A stretch of 64,000 bases of DNA from positions 62,001 to 126,000 of IMG/VR virus record IMGVR_UViG_3300042261_002385. The stretch is one strand, 5' to 3'. Shown piece after piece: positions 19,465 to 29,900 of this stretch. Below the pieces are notes generated by a model. It was not told the origin of the DNA and ran no database searches. It saw nothing but the letters and a program-made list of their open reading frames with translations. Position 1 is the stretch's first letter, and every line of letters begins with the position of its first letter. The stretch is from a virus. Both the position numbers and the translations under genes were made by a program.

Positions 19465-20031
19465 TTATTTAAGTATTTCGTCAACTACACCAAGTTCTAA
19501 TGCTTCATCAGAAGTCATATACCAGTCTTTTTTATTTTCTAAAATTTCTTTCAGTTTTTTCTTACCGATTTTAGTTCTATCTTGAGTATAATCTTCAATT
19601 TGTTTTTGAAGTCTTTTTGTTTCTTCTAATTTTTCTTCCATATCTTGAACCTTTCCCCAGAATCCAGTTGATACCTGGTGATAAAGTGGAGTAGACATTT
19701 TGTGAGCAAATCTCTTATGTCCGGAAATAAGTAATAAGAATCCACAGCTCATTGCACATCCAGTTACAATAGTATGAACAGGTGTTTTACTTCGTTCAAT
19801 AACCGAAAGTAATCCAAAACACTGATAGACAGCACCGCCGTAAGAATCAATATAGATGTTAATTGGTTCTGGTTTGTAGTCAAGTCCATAAATAGAATAG
19901 ACCTTTTTTAAGTGTTCATCATCTTGGTTTATTTCAATAACTCTTTGTGTCAATTCTCCAATTGACGATTGGTCAACCTGTTTTGTGAAAAATAGGTCGC
20001 GTTTTTTAGGTAGTGGTAAATTTTCTGCCAT
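19465..20031 (-). CDS. ClpP-like serine protease
   Basis: 188 residues. Landmarks of the ClpP/S14 fold: INIYIDSYGGAVYQCFGL, the nucleophile Ser in TGCAMSCGFLLL, the catalytic His in TPLYHQVSTG, and the C-terminal DWYMTSDEALELGVVDEIL. The position of the third catalytic residue (Asp in host ClpP) appears to be Asn in ILENKKDWYM. It could degrade proteins with host ClpX/ClpA, or serve as a prohead protease, as some phage S14 enzymes do. It lies between the sigma factor and nucleotidyltransferase-like genes. Confidence 0.88.
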   Translation of the reverse strand: MAENLPLPKKRDLFFTKQVDQSSIGELTQRVIEINQDDEHLKKVYSIYGLDYKPEPINIYIDSYGGAVYQCFGLLSVIERSKTPVHTIVTGCAMSCGFLLLISGHKRFAHKMSTPLYHQVSTGFWGKVQDMEEKLEETKRLQKQIEDYTQDRTKIGKKKLKEILENKKDWYMTSDEALELGVVDEILK

Positions 20032-20056
20032 ATTATTTTAGTTTTAAAAGTTTAAA

Positions 20057-20656
20057 TTACATATACATTTCATCAATATCATCAAATTCCTTTTTGGATT
20101 GAGATATTAGAATGTGTCGTCCGTTTCTAATTTGTGATTTGATAGTAGATAGGTTTTTACCTAATTTGTCGGCTATGTCTTTATAAGCCATCTTTTTAAT
20201 TTCTCTCATTTCAATTACAGTCTTATACGGTTCTTTGAGAGATTCCATATGCTTCTTCATAATGTCAGCTTTCATTGAAGAAACATCTTGAAGATGTAGG
20301 TCTGATTCTTCTTCAGTGATAAAGTCTTTCATAGTTGTTCCTTCGTCGTCAAATTCAATATCTAAAGAGATACTACGTTTTTCAACTTTCATGTCTTGAA
20401 GTGTTAAGTTTTTTGCTATTGTAAATAGCCAAGTTGAGAACTGTGATTTGTCTTTATCATACTTTTCAATTTTATCCAGTGCTATCATAAAAGAGTCTGT
20501 GGATAAATCTTCTGCCTTTTGAGAGTCATTACAAATACGTGAAGTAAAGTAGATTAATTTGGGATAATACTTTGAATAAAGTTGAGTAAATTCTTTCCCT
20601 GTTTTTTCTCTGAACAATTTTTCTTGTTCAGCAAATGATTTCATTTTTGATTCCAT
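20057..20656 (-). CDS. Sigma-70 family (ECF-like) RNA polymerase sigma factor
   Basis: 199 residues. Region 2 is FTQLYSKYYPKLIYFTSRIC...AEDLSTDSFMIALDKI and FSTWLFTIAKNLTLQDMK. Region 4 is EPYKTVIEMREIKKMAYKDIADKLGKN-STIKSQIRNGR, a helix-turn-helix that reads the -35 element. Regions 1 and 3 are missing, as in ECF factors. A phage sigma factor is the natural candidate for recognising the TTTAATATATAA motif of this window (inference). No anti-sigma gene is adjacent. Confidence 0.92.
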   Translation of the reverse strand: MESKMKSFAEQEKLFREKTGKEFTQLYSKYYPKLIYFTSRICNDSQKAEDLSTDSFMIALDKIEKYDKDKSQFSTWLFTIAKNLTLQDMKVEKRSISLDIEFDDEGTTMKDFITEEESDLHLQDVSSMKADIMKKHMESLKEPYKTVIEMREIKKMAYKDIADKLGKNLSTIKSQIRNGRHILISQSKKEFDDIDEMYM

Positions 20657-20664
20657 AATTGCCG

Positions 20665-20757
20665 TTAATTTTTATTTGACCGTGAGCCGCCATCGCCGTT
20701 TAATTTGCCGTTTATATTATATTTATATTGTATATATCCTAGAAGTTTAGTTTCCAT
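20665..20757 (-). CDS. Possible small ORF in the sigma factor leader
   Basis: A 30-codon ORF, ATG to TAA, fills the gap between the MGCDIHF gene and the sigma factor, ending 8 nt before the sigma ATG. Its second half is unusually GC-rich for this genome and contains AACGGC three times, plus GGCGATGGCGGC. It may be a translated leader or only a structured 5' leader. Confidence 0.35.
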   Translation of the reverse strand: METKLLGYIQYKYNINGKLNGDGGSRSNKN

Positions 20758-20761
20758 GTTA

Positions 20762-21265
20762 TTAATTATCGAAAAAGAAACAACATCTCACATTAAGAGG
20801 ATCATCATCAATCTCTTTCATTTTTTCAATAGTTTCCATTAACTCTTCAATATAATCTGAGTCATATTGAGACCAATCAACATTTAACAATTCTTCTAAT
20901 GTAAAGTAAGAATGTGAGTGAGCATCACTATCCCACTGGTCACACTTATAAAGGTAACCTGTTGAAGCATCGTTAGGTATTCCACGAGGATAACCTAATG
21001 GTTCAACTTCACCACTATTTCTTACATCGGCTAAGATACTAAAAAGATAGTAGTTTCTATTATTATAATACTCTAAATTCCAAGGAATATGCCAATTACC
21101 ATCTTCGAGTTCCCATTTATCAGCAGATACCCAACGATATTCAGTTGGAACATCTCCTAATACTTCGTTTAACTTTTGATCTCTATCATCTGATAGGTTT
21201 CTTGGGCCACTATAATCATTTGATGAAGTCCATCTTTCTACACAAAAATGTATATCACATCCCAT
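20762..21265 (-). CDS. Conserved phage protein of the MGCDIHF type
   Basis: 167 residues. It starts MGCDIHFCVERW and contains NRNYYLFSILADVRN and YPRGIPNDASTGYL, followed by HSHSYFTLEELL. This arrangement is familiar from conserved phage and bacterial proteins of unknown function. The conserved Cys, Asp, His and the HSHS stretch could bind a metal, but no activity is known to me. It lies in the lig-sigma transcript, 2 nt downstream of its neighbour. Confidence 0.7.
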   Translation of the reverse strand: MGCDIHFCVERWTSSNDYSGPRNLSDDRDQKLNEVLGDVPTEYRWVSADKWELEDGNWHIPWNLEYYNNRNYYLFSILADVRNSGEVEPLGYPRGIPNDASTGYLYKCDQWDSDAHSHSYFTLEELLNVDWSQYDSDYIEELMETIEKMKEIDDDPLNVRCCFFFDN

Positions 21266-21267
21266 AT

Positions 21268-21600
21268 TTATATTTTATATTTATATTCATTAAATTCACC
21301 TCGTCTATATTCATATAAAACAGTTATATTATCTTCTAAAACTACATTTTTATCTTCTAAAACATTGTCAATTTGACAATTCCTTCTTTCATCTTTTGGA
21401 TAAACATTTATCTCGACTTTATAATCTTTTATTAAATTAGAATCGACTAATCTATTTTGTATTTGTTTAGATATAAGTTCTCTAAGTTCTGCTTGTTTGT
21501 ATCCAGACTTATTAAATTTAATATGATTTGGATATTCTATACAGAAAAATTCAATAATATTTCTGACATAATCCAATTCTATTTCAGCGAGTGTTTTCAT
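21268..21600 (-). CDS. Unknown small protein downstream of DNA ligase
   Basis: 110 residues with no recognised family. The N-terminal half is helical (ELDYVRNIIEFFCIEYPNHI, ELRELISKQIQNRLVDSNLI) and the C-terminal half is beta-like and acidic. Its ATG overlaps the ligase stop by 4 nt, so it is translationally coupled to ligA. Confidence 0.72.
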   Translation of the reverse strand: MKTLAEIELDYVRNIIEFFCIEYPNHIKFNKSGYKQAELRELISKQIQNRLVDSNLIKDYKVEINVYPKDERRNCQIDNVLEDKNVVLEDNITVLYEYRRGEFNEYKYKI

Positions 21601-23417
21601 TTAAGTAAATCTTCTAATTCCTCAACCGTTAAAATTGTAATTCCAAGTGAGATAGCCTTTGTTTCTTTTGAAGAACCAGAACCTTTAGACTTCATAACCA
21701 AGTGTGTTGTGTTTTTAGAAACAGAACCACCGATTAAACCACCTCTACTAACAATAACTTCTTCTAAATCTTTTCTACGAACACCAGTGAAAACAAATTG
21801 TTTTCCATCTAAGTCATTTCCAGTTTTTACAACCTCTACTTTTTCAGAAATAGTGATAGGTAAGTCTTTTACAAAGTTAAAGAATTCATCATAACTATCA
21901 ATATAAGATTTAGCAGAAATCTCAGCAAATCCTTCGATTGCCATAACCTGGTCAATAGTTGGTTTAGTAACAAAATCTTCTAACAATAACAATTTCTTAC
22001 TACCTAAACCTTTAAAGATACCAGTAGCGTGTTGTAGTTTAGATAAACTCACATTAGTGACTGATTTCTGAATTGAGTCATAGACAATCTTTGCTTTACG
22101 TTTTCCAAATCGCTCAATCTTCTCTAAGTCAGAAGTTGTTAGTGAAAGAATATCCTTAATAGTTTTATATCCAGCATCCCACAGTTGAGTGATAACTCCT
22201 TCAGAAACATTATCAGCTTCTAAAATTTCAAAGAAAGAGATATTCTTTTTTAATTTTTGTTCATCAGTTTCGGTCAATGTCACCAACTCAACACCATTTT
22301 CATTCCAATCGATGTTATCGACATCAGGCATTTGAAATTCAACCGGTGTAACAACATCAGCGATAATTGGAATAACCATTCCACTTCGTTTTACAACAAC
22401 TTTTGCTCCAATACCAATACCCATATCTTTTACAAAACGGGCGTTGTTACCAGTCACATTAGATACAGTAACTCCGTCTAATTTAACAGGACTAATGTGT
22501 AGGGTAGGTTTAAGATAACCTTGTTTTGAAATATTCCAAGAGATACCGATAATTTCAGTTTCTGCAGATTGTTCAAAAGAAGGATGTTTGAAGGCTCTTG
22601 CCCAAACAGGATTATTTGATGAGGTTTCACGACCTAAAGTCATTTGAGTATTAAGATCATTAATTTCAATGATTAAACCATCGATTTCATAATCAACAGA
22701 ATATTCGTGAAAAAGGTTGATAAGAAGTTCTTCTGTAATATCAGAAATTCTACAGATATGGTAAGGAACTTTAATACTTTGACTTGAATTAAGTTCGTCT
22801 ATAATTTGTTTTTTTGATTGAAATGTATTTTTTGATTGAATAGCTCCATATTTGATGTAGCTACAATCTGTTAAAGCTTGAGTTGCTTCTTTTGAATTGA
22901 GAAGACCAGCAACTAAATTACGTGGATTTGCAAAATCGTTTGAATACTTTTCTAAAAAAGTTTTCTTAGACATCATCACTTCACCATAGGTAAAAGTGAA
23001 AGTAGGTTTAGTTAAATGATTGTCAATAAGAGCATAGTGTTCATTTGACTTCTGACCAGTAGTGCCATCACCTCGAGTCCAAGCTTCTGATGTTGATTCA
23101 TTTACACATAAAGAAAGACCATCATATTTAGGTGTGATGATAACAAAATTGTGAGTTTGTATGTTTTTTAGTCGACACCAATCCTTAATGTCATCCATGG
23201 ATTTAATTTTGTTCATCGAAGCCATCTCAATTGGTAACTTTGACTTACGAGATTCATCTGTGATAGAGTGTCCTACTTTAGATAGTAGTTCATCATTAGG
23301 AGAAAGTAGTTCTAATTCTTCAATTAATTGGTCATATTCTCTATCAGAGATAATTGGGTTACCCAATCTATAAGCTTCGTTAGCTTTTACAATCTTTTCC
23401 TTTAAGTCATTAATCAT
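21597..23417 (-). CDS. ligA: NAD-dependent DNA ligase lacking the zinc finger
   Basis: 606 residues, shorter than the ~670 of host LigA. In order: a Ia-like region (AYRLGNPIISDREYDQLI), the adenylation domain with catalytic Lys in KYDG (near residue 98), the OB domain (VVVKRSGMVIPII), helix-hairpin-helix repeats (ERFGKRKAKIVYDS, GSKKLLLLEDF), and a C-terminal BRCT (KQFVFTGVRRKDLE...GG). The four-Cys zinc finger normally between OB and HhH is absent; no Cys is present there. It seals nicks during replication or repair. First gene of a coupled group running to the sigma factor. Confidence 0.95.
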   Translation of the reverse strand: MINDLKEKIVKANEAYRLGNPIISDREYDQLIEELELLSPNDELLSKVGHSITDESRKSKLPIEMASMNKIKSMDDIKDWCRLKNIQTHNFVIITPKYDGLSLCVNESTSEAWTRGDGTTGQKSNEHYALIDNHLTKPTFTFTYGEVMMSKKTFLEKYSNDFANPRNLVAGLLNSKEATQALTDCSYIKYGAIQSKNTFQSKKQIIDELNSSQSIKVPYHICRISDITEELLINLFHEYSVDYEIDGLIIEINDLNTQMTLGRETSSNNPVWARAFKHPSFEQSAETEIIGISWNISKQGYLKPTLHISPVKLDGVTVSNVTGNNARFVKDMGIGIGAKVVVKRSGMVIPIIADVVTPVEFQMPDVDNIDWNENGVELVTLTETDEQKLKKNISFFEILEADNVSEGVITQLWDAGYKTIKDILSLTTSDLEKIERFGKRKAKIVYDSIQKSVTNVSLSKLQHATGIFKGLGSKKLLLLEDFVTKPTIDQVMAIEGFAEISAKSYIDSYDEFFNFVKDLPITISEKVEVVKTGNDLDGKQFVFTGVRRKDLEEVIVSRGGLIGGSVSKNTTHLVMKSKGSGSSKETKAISLGITILTVEELEDLLK

Positions 23418-23435
23418 AATACAAATATAGTTAAT

Positions 23436-23678
23436 TTATTCTGAAATATCAAGATTTTGTAAATTCTTTTGACGGATATATGTTTTTTCATCATAGACCT
23501 CAATAACATATCCTTCTATTTTAAATTCTACAGCCCATGCGTCGTATCCTGTCTTATACTGAGGATTCTTTTCTAAAACTTTATCAATCGCCTCTTTTGT
23601 GTCCTCAGCAACTACTCGGTATTCAGGTTTTGATGAATACCAACCACCATCATTAAATGTTACAGTCCAAATCTTCAT
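23436..23678 (-). CDS. Unknown small protein
   Basis: 80 residues from the ATG at 23678 (MKIWTVTFNDGGWYSSKPEY). A longer in-frame extension upstream is hydrophobic and AT-rich and is probably untranslated. The fold looks alpha/beta (EDTKEAIDKVLEKN then WAVEFKIEGYVIEVYDEKTY). No family recognised. It is divergent from the large structural gene at 23760. Confidence 0.6.
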   Translation of the reverse strand: MKIWTVTFNDGGWYSSKPEYRVVAEDTKEAIDKVLEKNPQYKTGYDAWAVEFKIEGYVIEVYDEKTYIRQKNLQNLDISE

Positions 23679-23728
23679 AATAACAAATGTAAAAAATAAA
23701 AAACAAAGACCAAAGAAATAACTAAAAA

Positions 23729-23739
23729 TTAATATATAA
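23729..23739 (+). promoter_or_regulatory. Phage-type TATA promoter motif before the virion gene block
   Basis: TTAATATATAA, 20 nt before the ATG at 23760; probably drives 23760-31694. Confidence 0.55.
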
Positions 23740-23759
23740 CAAAAAATCAAAATTTAAAA

Positions 23760-26700
23760 ATGGCTACATATTCTACAGTTCAAAGTACATTTCCTAAAGT
23801 AGCAGAACAGATAATTAACTATAATAAAAACATTGTTGATATATTAACAAATTTATCTAAAATAAGTGAGACACAAGACACAGTGATAAGTTTTACTGTA
23901 GCGGATGAAAACGGAGTTTCTCGCTCTTACACTATGCCTTCTCTTTTAGGAATACAAAAGGAACTACAAAGATTGGATAATAACATCAAATCTCTTTACT
24001 CGATTGACGCATCTGGTTCATTAGTTAGAACAGAAGGTTCGAATGCCTTTAAGAAAATAATTACTGTAGATTTAAATAGAGAACCTCAAGATATAGGTGT
24101 TCTCACATCTGTAGCAAAATTCAAACAATCACCAAACTGGTTTTTTGATTCACTATTAAATCCATTACTTTCAGTTGAATTTGACTTAACTGGAATAGAT
24201 GATAATGTTAGAAAAATTCAGAGCAGAAGGTATATAGTAGACTTCGCAAAAAATTCAGATGGAACACTAACGACATTAGGTCAATCGGCCTTAAATTCTT
24301 TTAATGATAATTTTATAGGAAAAGCTACGGGAGCCGGTGATTTATCTAGTTTTTTGAACTGGCATAGAACTACTCCTGGAGTTGTAGAACCAAATAATCC
24401 AAGATATGATGAACAGATTTTTGACTGTGAGCCAAATAGTGTTCAATTTGACGGACTGTTTGATGTTTTGAAAATGGACGAAGATAGAATCAATAGAAAA
24501 TTATTTATAGTTTTAAATAAACTAGAATATAGGGATATTTTAAGTAACAGTTCAAGAAATTTAGCTATAGGTGATGAAGTTGTTGTAAATACAATTGGTC
24601 AAAATTCAAAAGCATCTACTCGATATAAAATAATTGAGATAAATACCAACTCGTATGGTGATGGAGCAGGTGTTAGAATGGAGAGACTTGATGGATTCGA
24701 TCCTATAACTACAGGGATTGGAACTTTAAAATTATACTCACCAGTGATTTATTCTAAGAAAGTTAGAATTAGTATAGGTTATGATGAAAGAAACGTTGTT
24801 TTTCTTAAACCTGTAAATGCCGATTCAAACATCGTGGCAAAAAATTGGAGTAGAGGCACTGCCTTCTATACTAATGATTTATTATTAGAAGACTCATCTG
24901 ATGCTAATGGAACTTCTTTACAACAATTTTATATAGACTATGTTTATGATTATGGAACAGTCCTTAAAGATTTAGTTGCCAAGAAAATACCTAATACTTT
25001 AGCGGGACAACCAAATATTGTTACTCTAAATCCCGACAACTTTAAAGTAGTTCAAATTAATCAACATCTTACTGATACACCAGATGCTAATTTGATAAAA
25101 CAAAAACATAATATTCAACTAAACTTAAAATCAGAAATCGAACAACTGCAAAGTGCGATTTCTGATAGAGGAAAAAAACTCAAAGTTTCTAAATTCAAAT
25201 CTATCTCTGAGAAAAAGAAATTTGACATTGAAATAGACGACTTGCAGCTAAAAAGAGAAAGCAAAGCTAAACAATTAGCTACTATTGCACAAGAGATAAT
25301 TAACATTTCTAATAATCCTAACTCAAAAGTCGAACCAAAGTTTAGACTAAGAGGTTTTTGGTCGATTCCAGAGTCTGTAGCTACAAGAGGAACTAAACCT
25401 CAAGAAATTGTTCAGTTTAGAGTTCAATATAAGTATGTCTCTAAAGATGGAAAAGAAACTCCGGTTGAAACATTCCAAGTTGACAGTGCTAACAATAAAG
25501 CTAGTTTCTCTAACTGGGAAGAATTCAAAACAGATGCTAGAAAAAGAGTGTTTGATTCTACAACTGGTGAGTATAGTTGGCAGATGGAAGATGTCGCTGA
25601 TGCTGACACACCAAATATTAACCAAATTGATATACCAATTCAACAAAATGAAACTGTTCAGTTTAGAGTAAAAGCTATTTCTGAAGTTGGTTGGCCTGAC
25701 TCCGCTGTTGAGTCAGAGTGGTCGGAAATTCTATCTATTGAATTCCCTGATGATTTAAACAATGTTTATCAAGAAAATGACATCAATGCAATCCTTCAGT
25801 CAGCAACTAAAGAAGAACTTAAAGTAACAATGTCTAATGAGCTTACTGCTAAAGGATTAGATGAACATTTAGCTGACCAAATTACTGTAGAAGGTAAGGT
25901 TTACCTACACGATAGTGAATCAATACTATCAGGATTCAAAGATGAAAATGGACAATCATTAGATCTATACGAGTATCTACAGAGTCTTCAGAATAGAATT
26001 AAAAGTTTAGAAGATAGAATTAATAGAGTTAAAGGAGAACTCGAAGTTATTGTATTTAGAAATAATCAAGAGTTTGCTATTTCTAATGGTTCAGAAACTG
26101 TATTTAATGTAGAGTGTGAAGACTACTTAGAATCATTTACAGCACAAGGAGTTCCAACTGGTAGAGTTTATGAAAACAACATTTATGTTATTAAAGACTT
26201 TGTGGTTCGCATAAGAAATAAATCGACATCACCACTTGGTTTATTATCTAATAGAACATATTTACAAAATTCAGCTGTTTATAACACAGCGGTTCCTCAA
26301 TGTTTCTGGGTAAATGATAAAGATGAGCTTATGACTTCTGATATCTCAGGTTCTACAAAAACTCAAATTAACTATCAATTTGTTTGGTCGGTCAACTATG
26401 ATTCTGTTTCCGATACTACAGTAACTAAATTATCCGAGAATGTAGGTAATGCCTTTACAACCAATAATTCAATTACTGGAGTGTTATCTTCTAATGAATT
26501 CAATGTAGGATATAATGAAACAAACGTTCTTAACTTTATTGGAAATAATCTATCTCTATTAGAGCCTATAAAATGGATTGATAATTCAACATCTGTAGCG
26601 TCAACTACAAAGTTATTAACAACAATACATCCAGTTGTTCAAGATTTAGAAAAAATAACTGAAACTAATAGTGACAAAGTAAAAACTATAAATACTGGTG

Positions 26701-26957
26701 AACAAAATGATATTATAGTTCCAATTAATATTTACTTTAAATTAAATGCTTTAGACACTAATCAACAAGGTCTAAACTACCAATATGTAAATTTAAATAA
26801 TTCAACTAAGACTGTGAAACACATTAAGAAAATCAAATTCTTCTTAGAAAATGAATCTGAAAATAGACCGTTTACATTTAGTTTGAAATTTAATATCAAT
26901 AGAAATAAAGTAATTATGAAAAAAATTACCCCGGCATTAAATACACAAATTAAATAA
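23760..26957 (+). CDS. Large virion (baseplate or tail) protein with fibronectin-like and coiled-coil segments
   Basis: 1065 residues. The N-terminal ~350 residues are a helix-beta mixture (DNNIKSLYSIDASG...). Residues ~455-520 form a long coiled coil (HNIQLNLKSEIEQLQSAI ... ELQLKRESKAKQLATIAQEI). Residues ~525-670 look like fibronectin type III modules (VQFRVQYKYVSKDGKET, VQFRVKAISEVGWPDSAV). A second coiled coil is at ~735-760. No enzymatic motif. Its stop overlaps the next ATG by one base. A baseplate or tail-associated role is inferred from size, order and composition. Confidence 0.78.
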   Translation: MATYSTVQSTFPKVAEQIINYNKNIVDILTNLSKISETQDTVISFTVADENGVSRSYTMPSLLGIQKELQRLDNNIKSLYSIDASGSLVRTEGSNAFKKIITVDLNREPQDIGVLTSVAKFKQSPNWFFDSLLNPLLSVEFDLTGIDDNVRKIQSRRYIVDFAKNSDGTLTTLGQSALNSFNDNFIGKATGAGDLSSFLNWHRTTPGVVEPNNPRYDEQIFDCEPNSVQFDGLFDVLKMDEDRINRKLFIVLNKLEYRDILSNSSRNLAIGDEVVVNTIGQNSKASTRYKIIEINTNSYGDGAGVRMERLDGFDPITTGIGTLKLYSPVIYSKKVRISIGYDERNVVFLKPVNADSNIVAKNWSRGTAFYTNDLLLEDSSDANGTSLQQFYIDYVYDYGTVLKDLVAKKIPNTLAGQPNIVTLNPDNFKVVQINQHLTDTPDANLIKQKHNIQLNLKSEIEQLQSAISDRGKKLKVSKFKSISEKKKFDIEIDDLQLKRESKAKQLATIAQEIINISNNPNSKVEPKFRLRGFWSIPESVATRGTKPQEIVQFRVQYKYVSKDGKETPVETFQVDSANNKASFSNWEEFKTDARKRVFDSTTGEYSWQMEDVADADTPNINQIDIPIQQNETVQFRVKAISEVGWPDSAVESEWSEILSIEFPDDLNNVYQENDINAILQSATKEELKVTMSNELTAKGLDEHLADQITVEGKVYLHDSESILSGFKDENGQSLDLYEYLQSLQNRIKSLEDRINRVKGELEVIVFRNNQEFAISNGSETVFNVECEDYLESFTAQGVPTGRVYENNIYVIKDFVVRIRNKSTSPLGLLSNRTYLQNSAVYNTAVPQCFWVNDKDELMTSDISGSTKTQINYQFVWSVNYDSVSDTTVTKLSENVGNAFTTNNSITGVLSSNEFNVGYNETNVLNFIGNNLSLLEPIKWIDNSTSVASTTKLLTTIHPVVQDLEKITETNSDKVKTINTGEQNDIIVPINIYFKLNALDTNQQGLNYQYVNLNNSTKTVKHIKKIKFFLENESENRPFTFSLKFNINRNKVIMKKITPALNTQIK

Positions 26958-29900
26958 TGAGAAGTTTTGCAATACTTAGAACTAATGTTGGATTAACAAC
27001 CAATGTCAAAGTTATGGTTGACTCAACCTACAATTTGAGTCTATCAAGTATTGAGTCTAACTCTGAGTTGTCTTTAGATAGATATAGAAAACTATCGTTT
27101 ACCAAAAATAACTTTTACGACGAATTAGTTCCTTATTTCTTTAAAAACACACCATCTGATATAGCTTATCAAATTAAATACGATAGAGACGTTGATAATA
27201 TGTCAAATGATTTTAAAGACCAGTATGATGAAATATATCAATATGGCGCTAGAAATATAATTGCAAACAAAAGTTATACAGAAGAATTTGAGTATTTTGC
27301 ACCGCTTTATTTAGACAAAAATCACATTCCAAAAAATTTCATAATTTTCAGAGTTGATGGACCCGGTATGGATTTGTTAACAAAAGAAAACTTTACTAAC
27401 CAGATAACAAATAATTTTAAAACTGTTAAAATCTTTGACCTAAGTCTCTCTACAAATGTTGGTCAGTGGATTGATAGAAATTTCATTAGAAATGAATACT
27501 ATCCAGAAACACCTTTAGAAATGGATTTTAGAGAGCTAGAGTTCTGTAAGTGGAATGGTATCGATTACGAATCTGGAGGTTACACATCTAAATCTTATTT
27601 TATCGATGATTTTTTAGAAGAAGAAAAAGAAATATTTGAATTTGAAAAATTTATACTTGACTCTTACAAGAGCAATAAAGTAATTTTTTCTAATATAATT
27701 AATTTTTCTTTTCTATTTGATGACGAGCCATCTAATCCAGATGTTAAAAGAAAATGGTCATTAAATAGATATTATGGATTTTATTTAGATAGTATAGAAA
27801 AGAACTCAACTATTTCGCCTTACATAACACCGTTCTTAAGACAAGACGTTGAGATTTTAGAAGGTAACGTGATTTATTCACCTTCAAACACAGATCCATT
27901 TGTAGAAGGTTTTTCAGAAAAAAGGCCGTTTTATGTAGAGTATAATGGTGAATACTATAAAGTTGAGAAGTACTTAGAGACACTAACTAACCAGTTAATG
28001 CTCGTTCCGGAAAGTTCTGGTCTTGTTGTAGAACAATATGCAAATGTTAGTCAAGAAAAATTCAAAATTATATCAGACGTAAATTTATCCGGTAAACAAT
28101 CGGATTTAAATAAAAATTATGGTAGAATTGATTCACAAAACTTTCTAATAGACTATAATAATAACTATATCACAATTGACGATTTTTCAGAATGGTCAGT
28201 CTGGTTGATTGAAATAGATGGAGTATATCATAATTTAATTTTGACTGACGGTAAATTGAAAGTAAACACAGATTATTCTTTCACATTTTCGGAAAACAGT
28301 TTTAGTTATAAAGTAGCTGGTGAAATCAAAGAAGTCAGTTTTGTTGTAGATTTTGTCAATCAACCAAAAAAGTTTACAATCTACAAAACAAATTTCACGG
28401 ACATAAAAGATTTTGACACGAAAATTCTTGACACAGAATATTCAAAGTTTGAATATGAGAAACAAGACGAACTAACATTAACAGATGAAACTAAAATGTA
28501 TGTAGAAAATTTAAATACGTCTGGTGATCCAAAAGACTATGATGATTATATTTATAAAGGTGAAGTTGTAAATATCCCAGTGTCATCTGAATACACAGCT
28601 AACTACGAAACTTTTAAAATAATTGCTAGTCCAGATCAAAGATTTGGTGGTGATAAAAATGAACTTTCTAGTATATGGAGAAAAAATCCAGTATACTGCA
28701 GATGGTCTTACCAAAATTCACTATCTGCAAATGATTATCCTTACTGTCTAAATAACTCTAATCTATTCGAAGATTTTAATAGAACAACTAATGTATTTGA
28801 TCCTAATCCTTCAAGAATAGAAAGAAATTTAGATTACTTTTATTCTATAAATTCTTCAACTAGTTCCTACACACATCATAGTCTACACATTGAGGGATTC
28901 AATGATGATTATTCTTTAAATACTAATTTTAATTTTGAATTAGATAAGTATCTAAACTTAGCAACTTATTCTGTTGGAACAAATTCTTTTGCGACTTATT
29001 CTTTAGACTACTTTTCTGATTTCTTTTACATAAAACAAAGATTTCAAAACAACGATATTATTAAAAATGTTAAAAAATTCTCAGAATTTAATAAAGGAGA
29101 TGTCTCTCTACCGAATGTTTCATTATTTAGAGGTTTAAAACTATATTTATATGATGTTGAAAGTATTGACACAAACTCAAATGGAGAAATAAATACAATC
29201 AATTTATCTTCAAATAATAATTATGACAATTATAAATTTTCAATATTATTATCAGATAACGATAGTTCTGTGAATTTTGAAGGCCAAATCGAAAATTCTA
29301 CAAATTTGATGGAATGGGAAATTATAAAAGAGTGGGAGATGGATAAATTGTATGCTACTGGTTCAATAATTATTTTTAATGATATATTGTATCAAGCACA
29401 AAATCAATCAATTACGGAAAACCCAACAGATTCTACAATAGGAACCAATGTGAAGACAGCACCATACACATCATTAGATTGGTCTTTTTTAGAGGTATCA
29501 TCAAATAACCCACTTGGAACTAACTCAATATTCTGGTCTCCTGTGGCTAGTTTTACAGCTAGTGACATTGTGTATAATAATGAAGAATGGTACTATTATG
29601 ATATATCAGGAACTGATGATTTTTGGGATCCAAGTTTTGCAGTGGTCACAGGATATTCTCAAAATGATGTCGTTTTGTTCAAAGGAAAATATTACAAATC
29701 TAATGTAAATAATAACAAATGGTCACCTGATTTCAAAATACCATCGTTCTCTTTCACAGTTGGTTCACCAGTTACAGTCACAATGAAATGGCAAGCAACT
29801 ACAGCATCAACAAGTCCTAAATGGAGACCAGTTGAGCTGTGGAATCCTATATCATCTTACTCTACTAATAAAATTATAGTTCACAATGATATTGTGTGGA

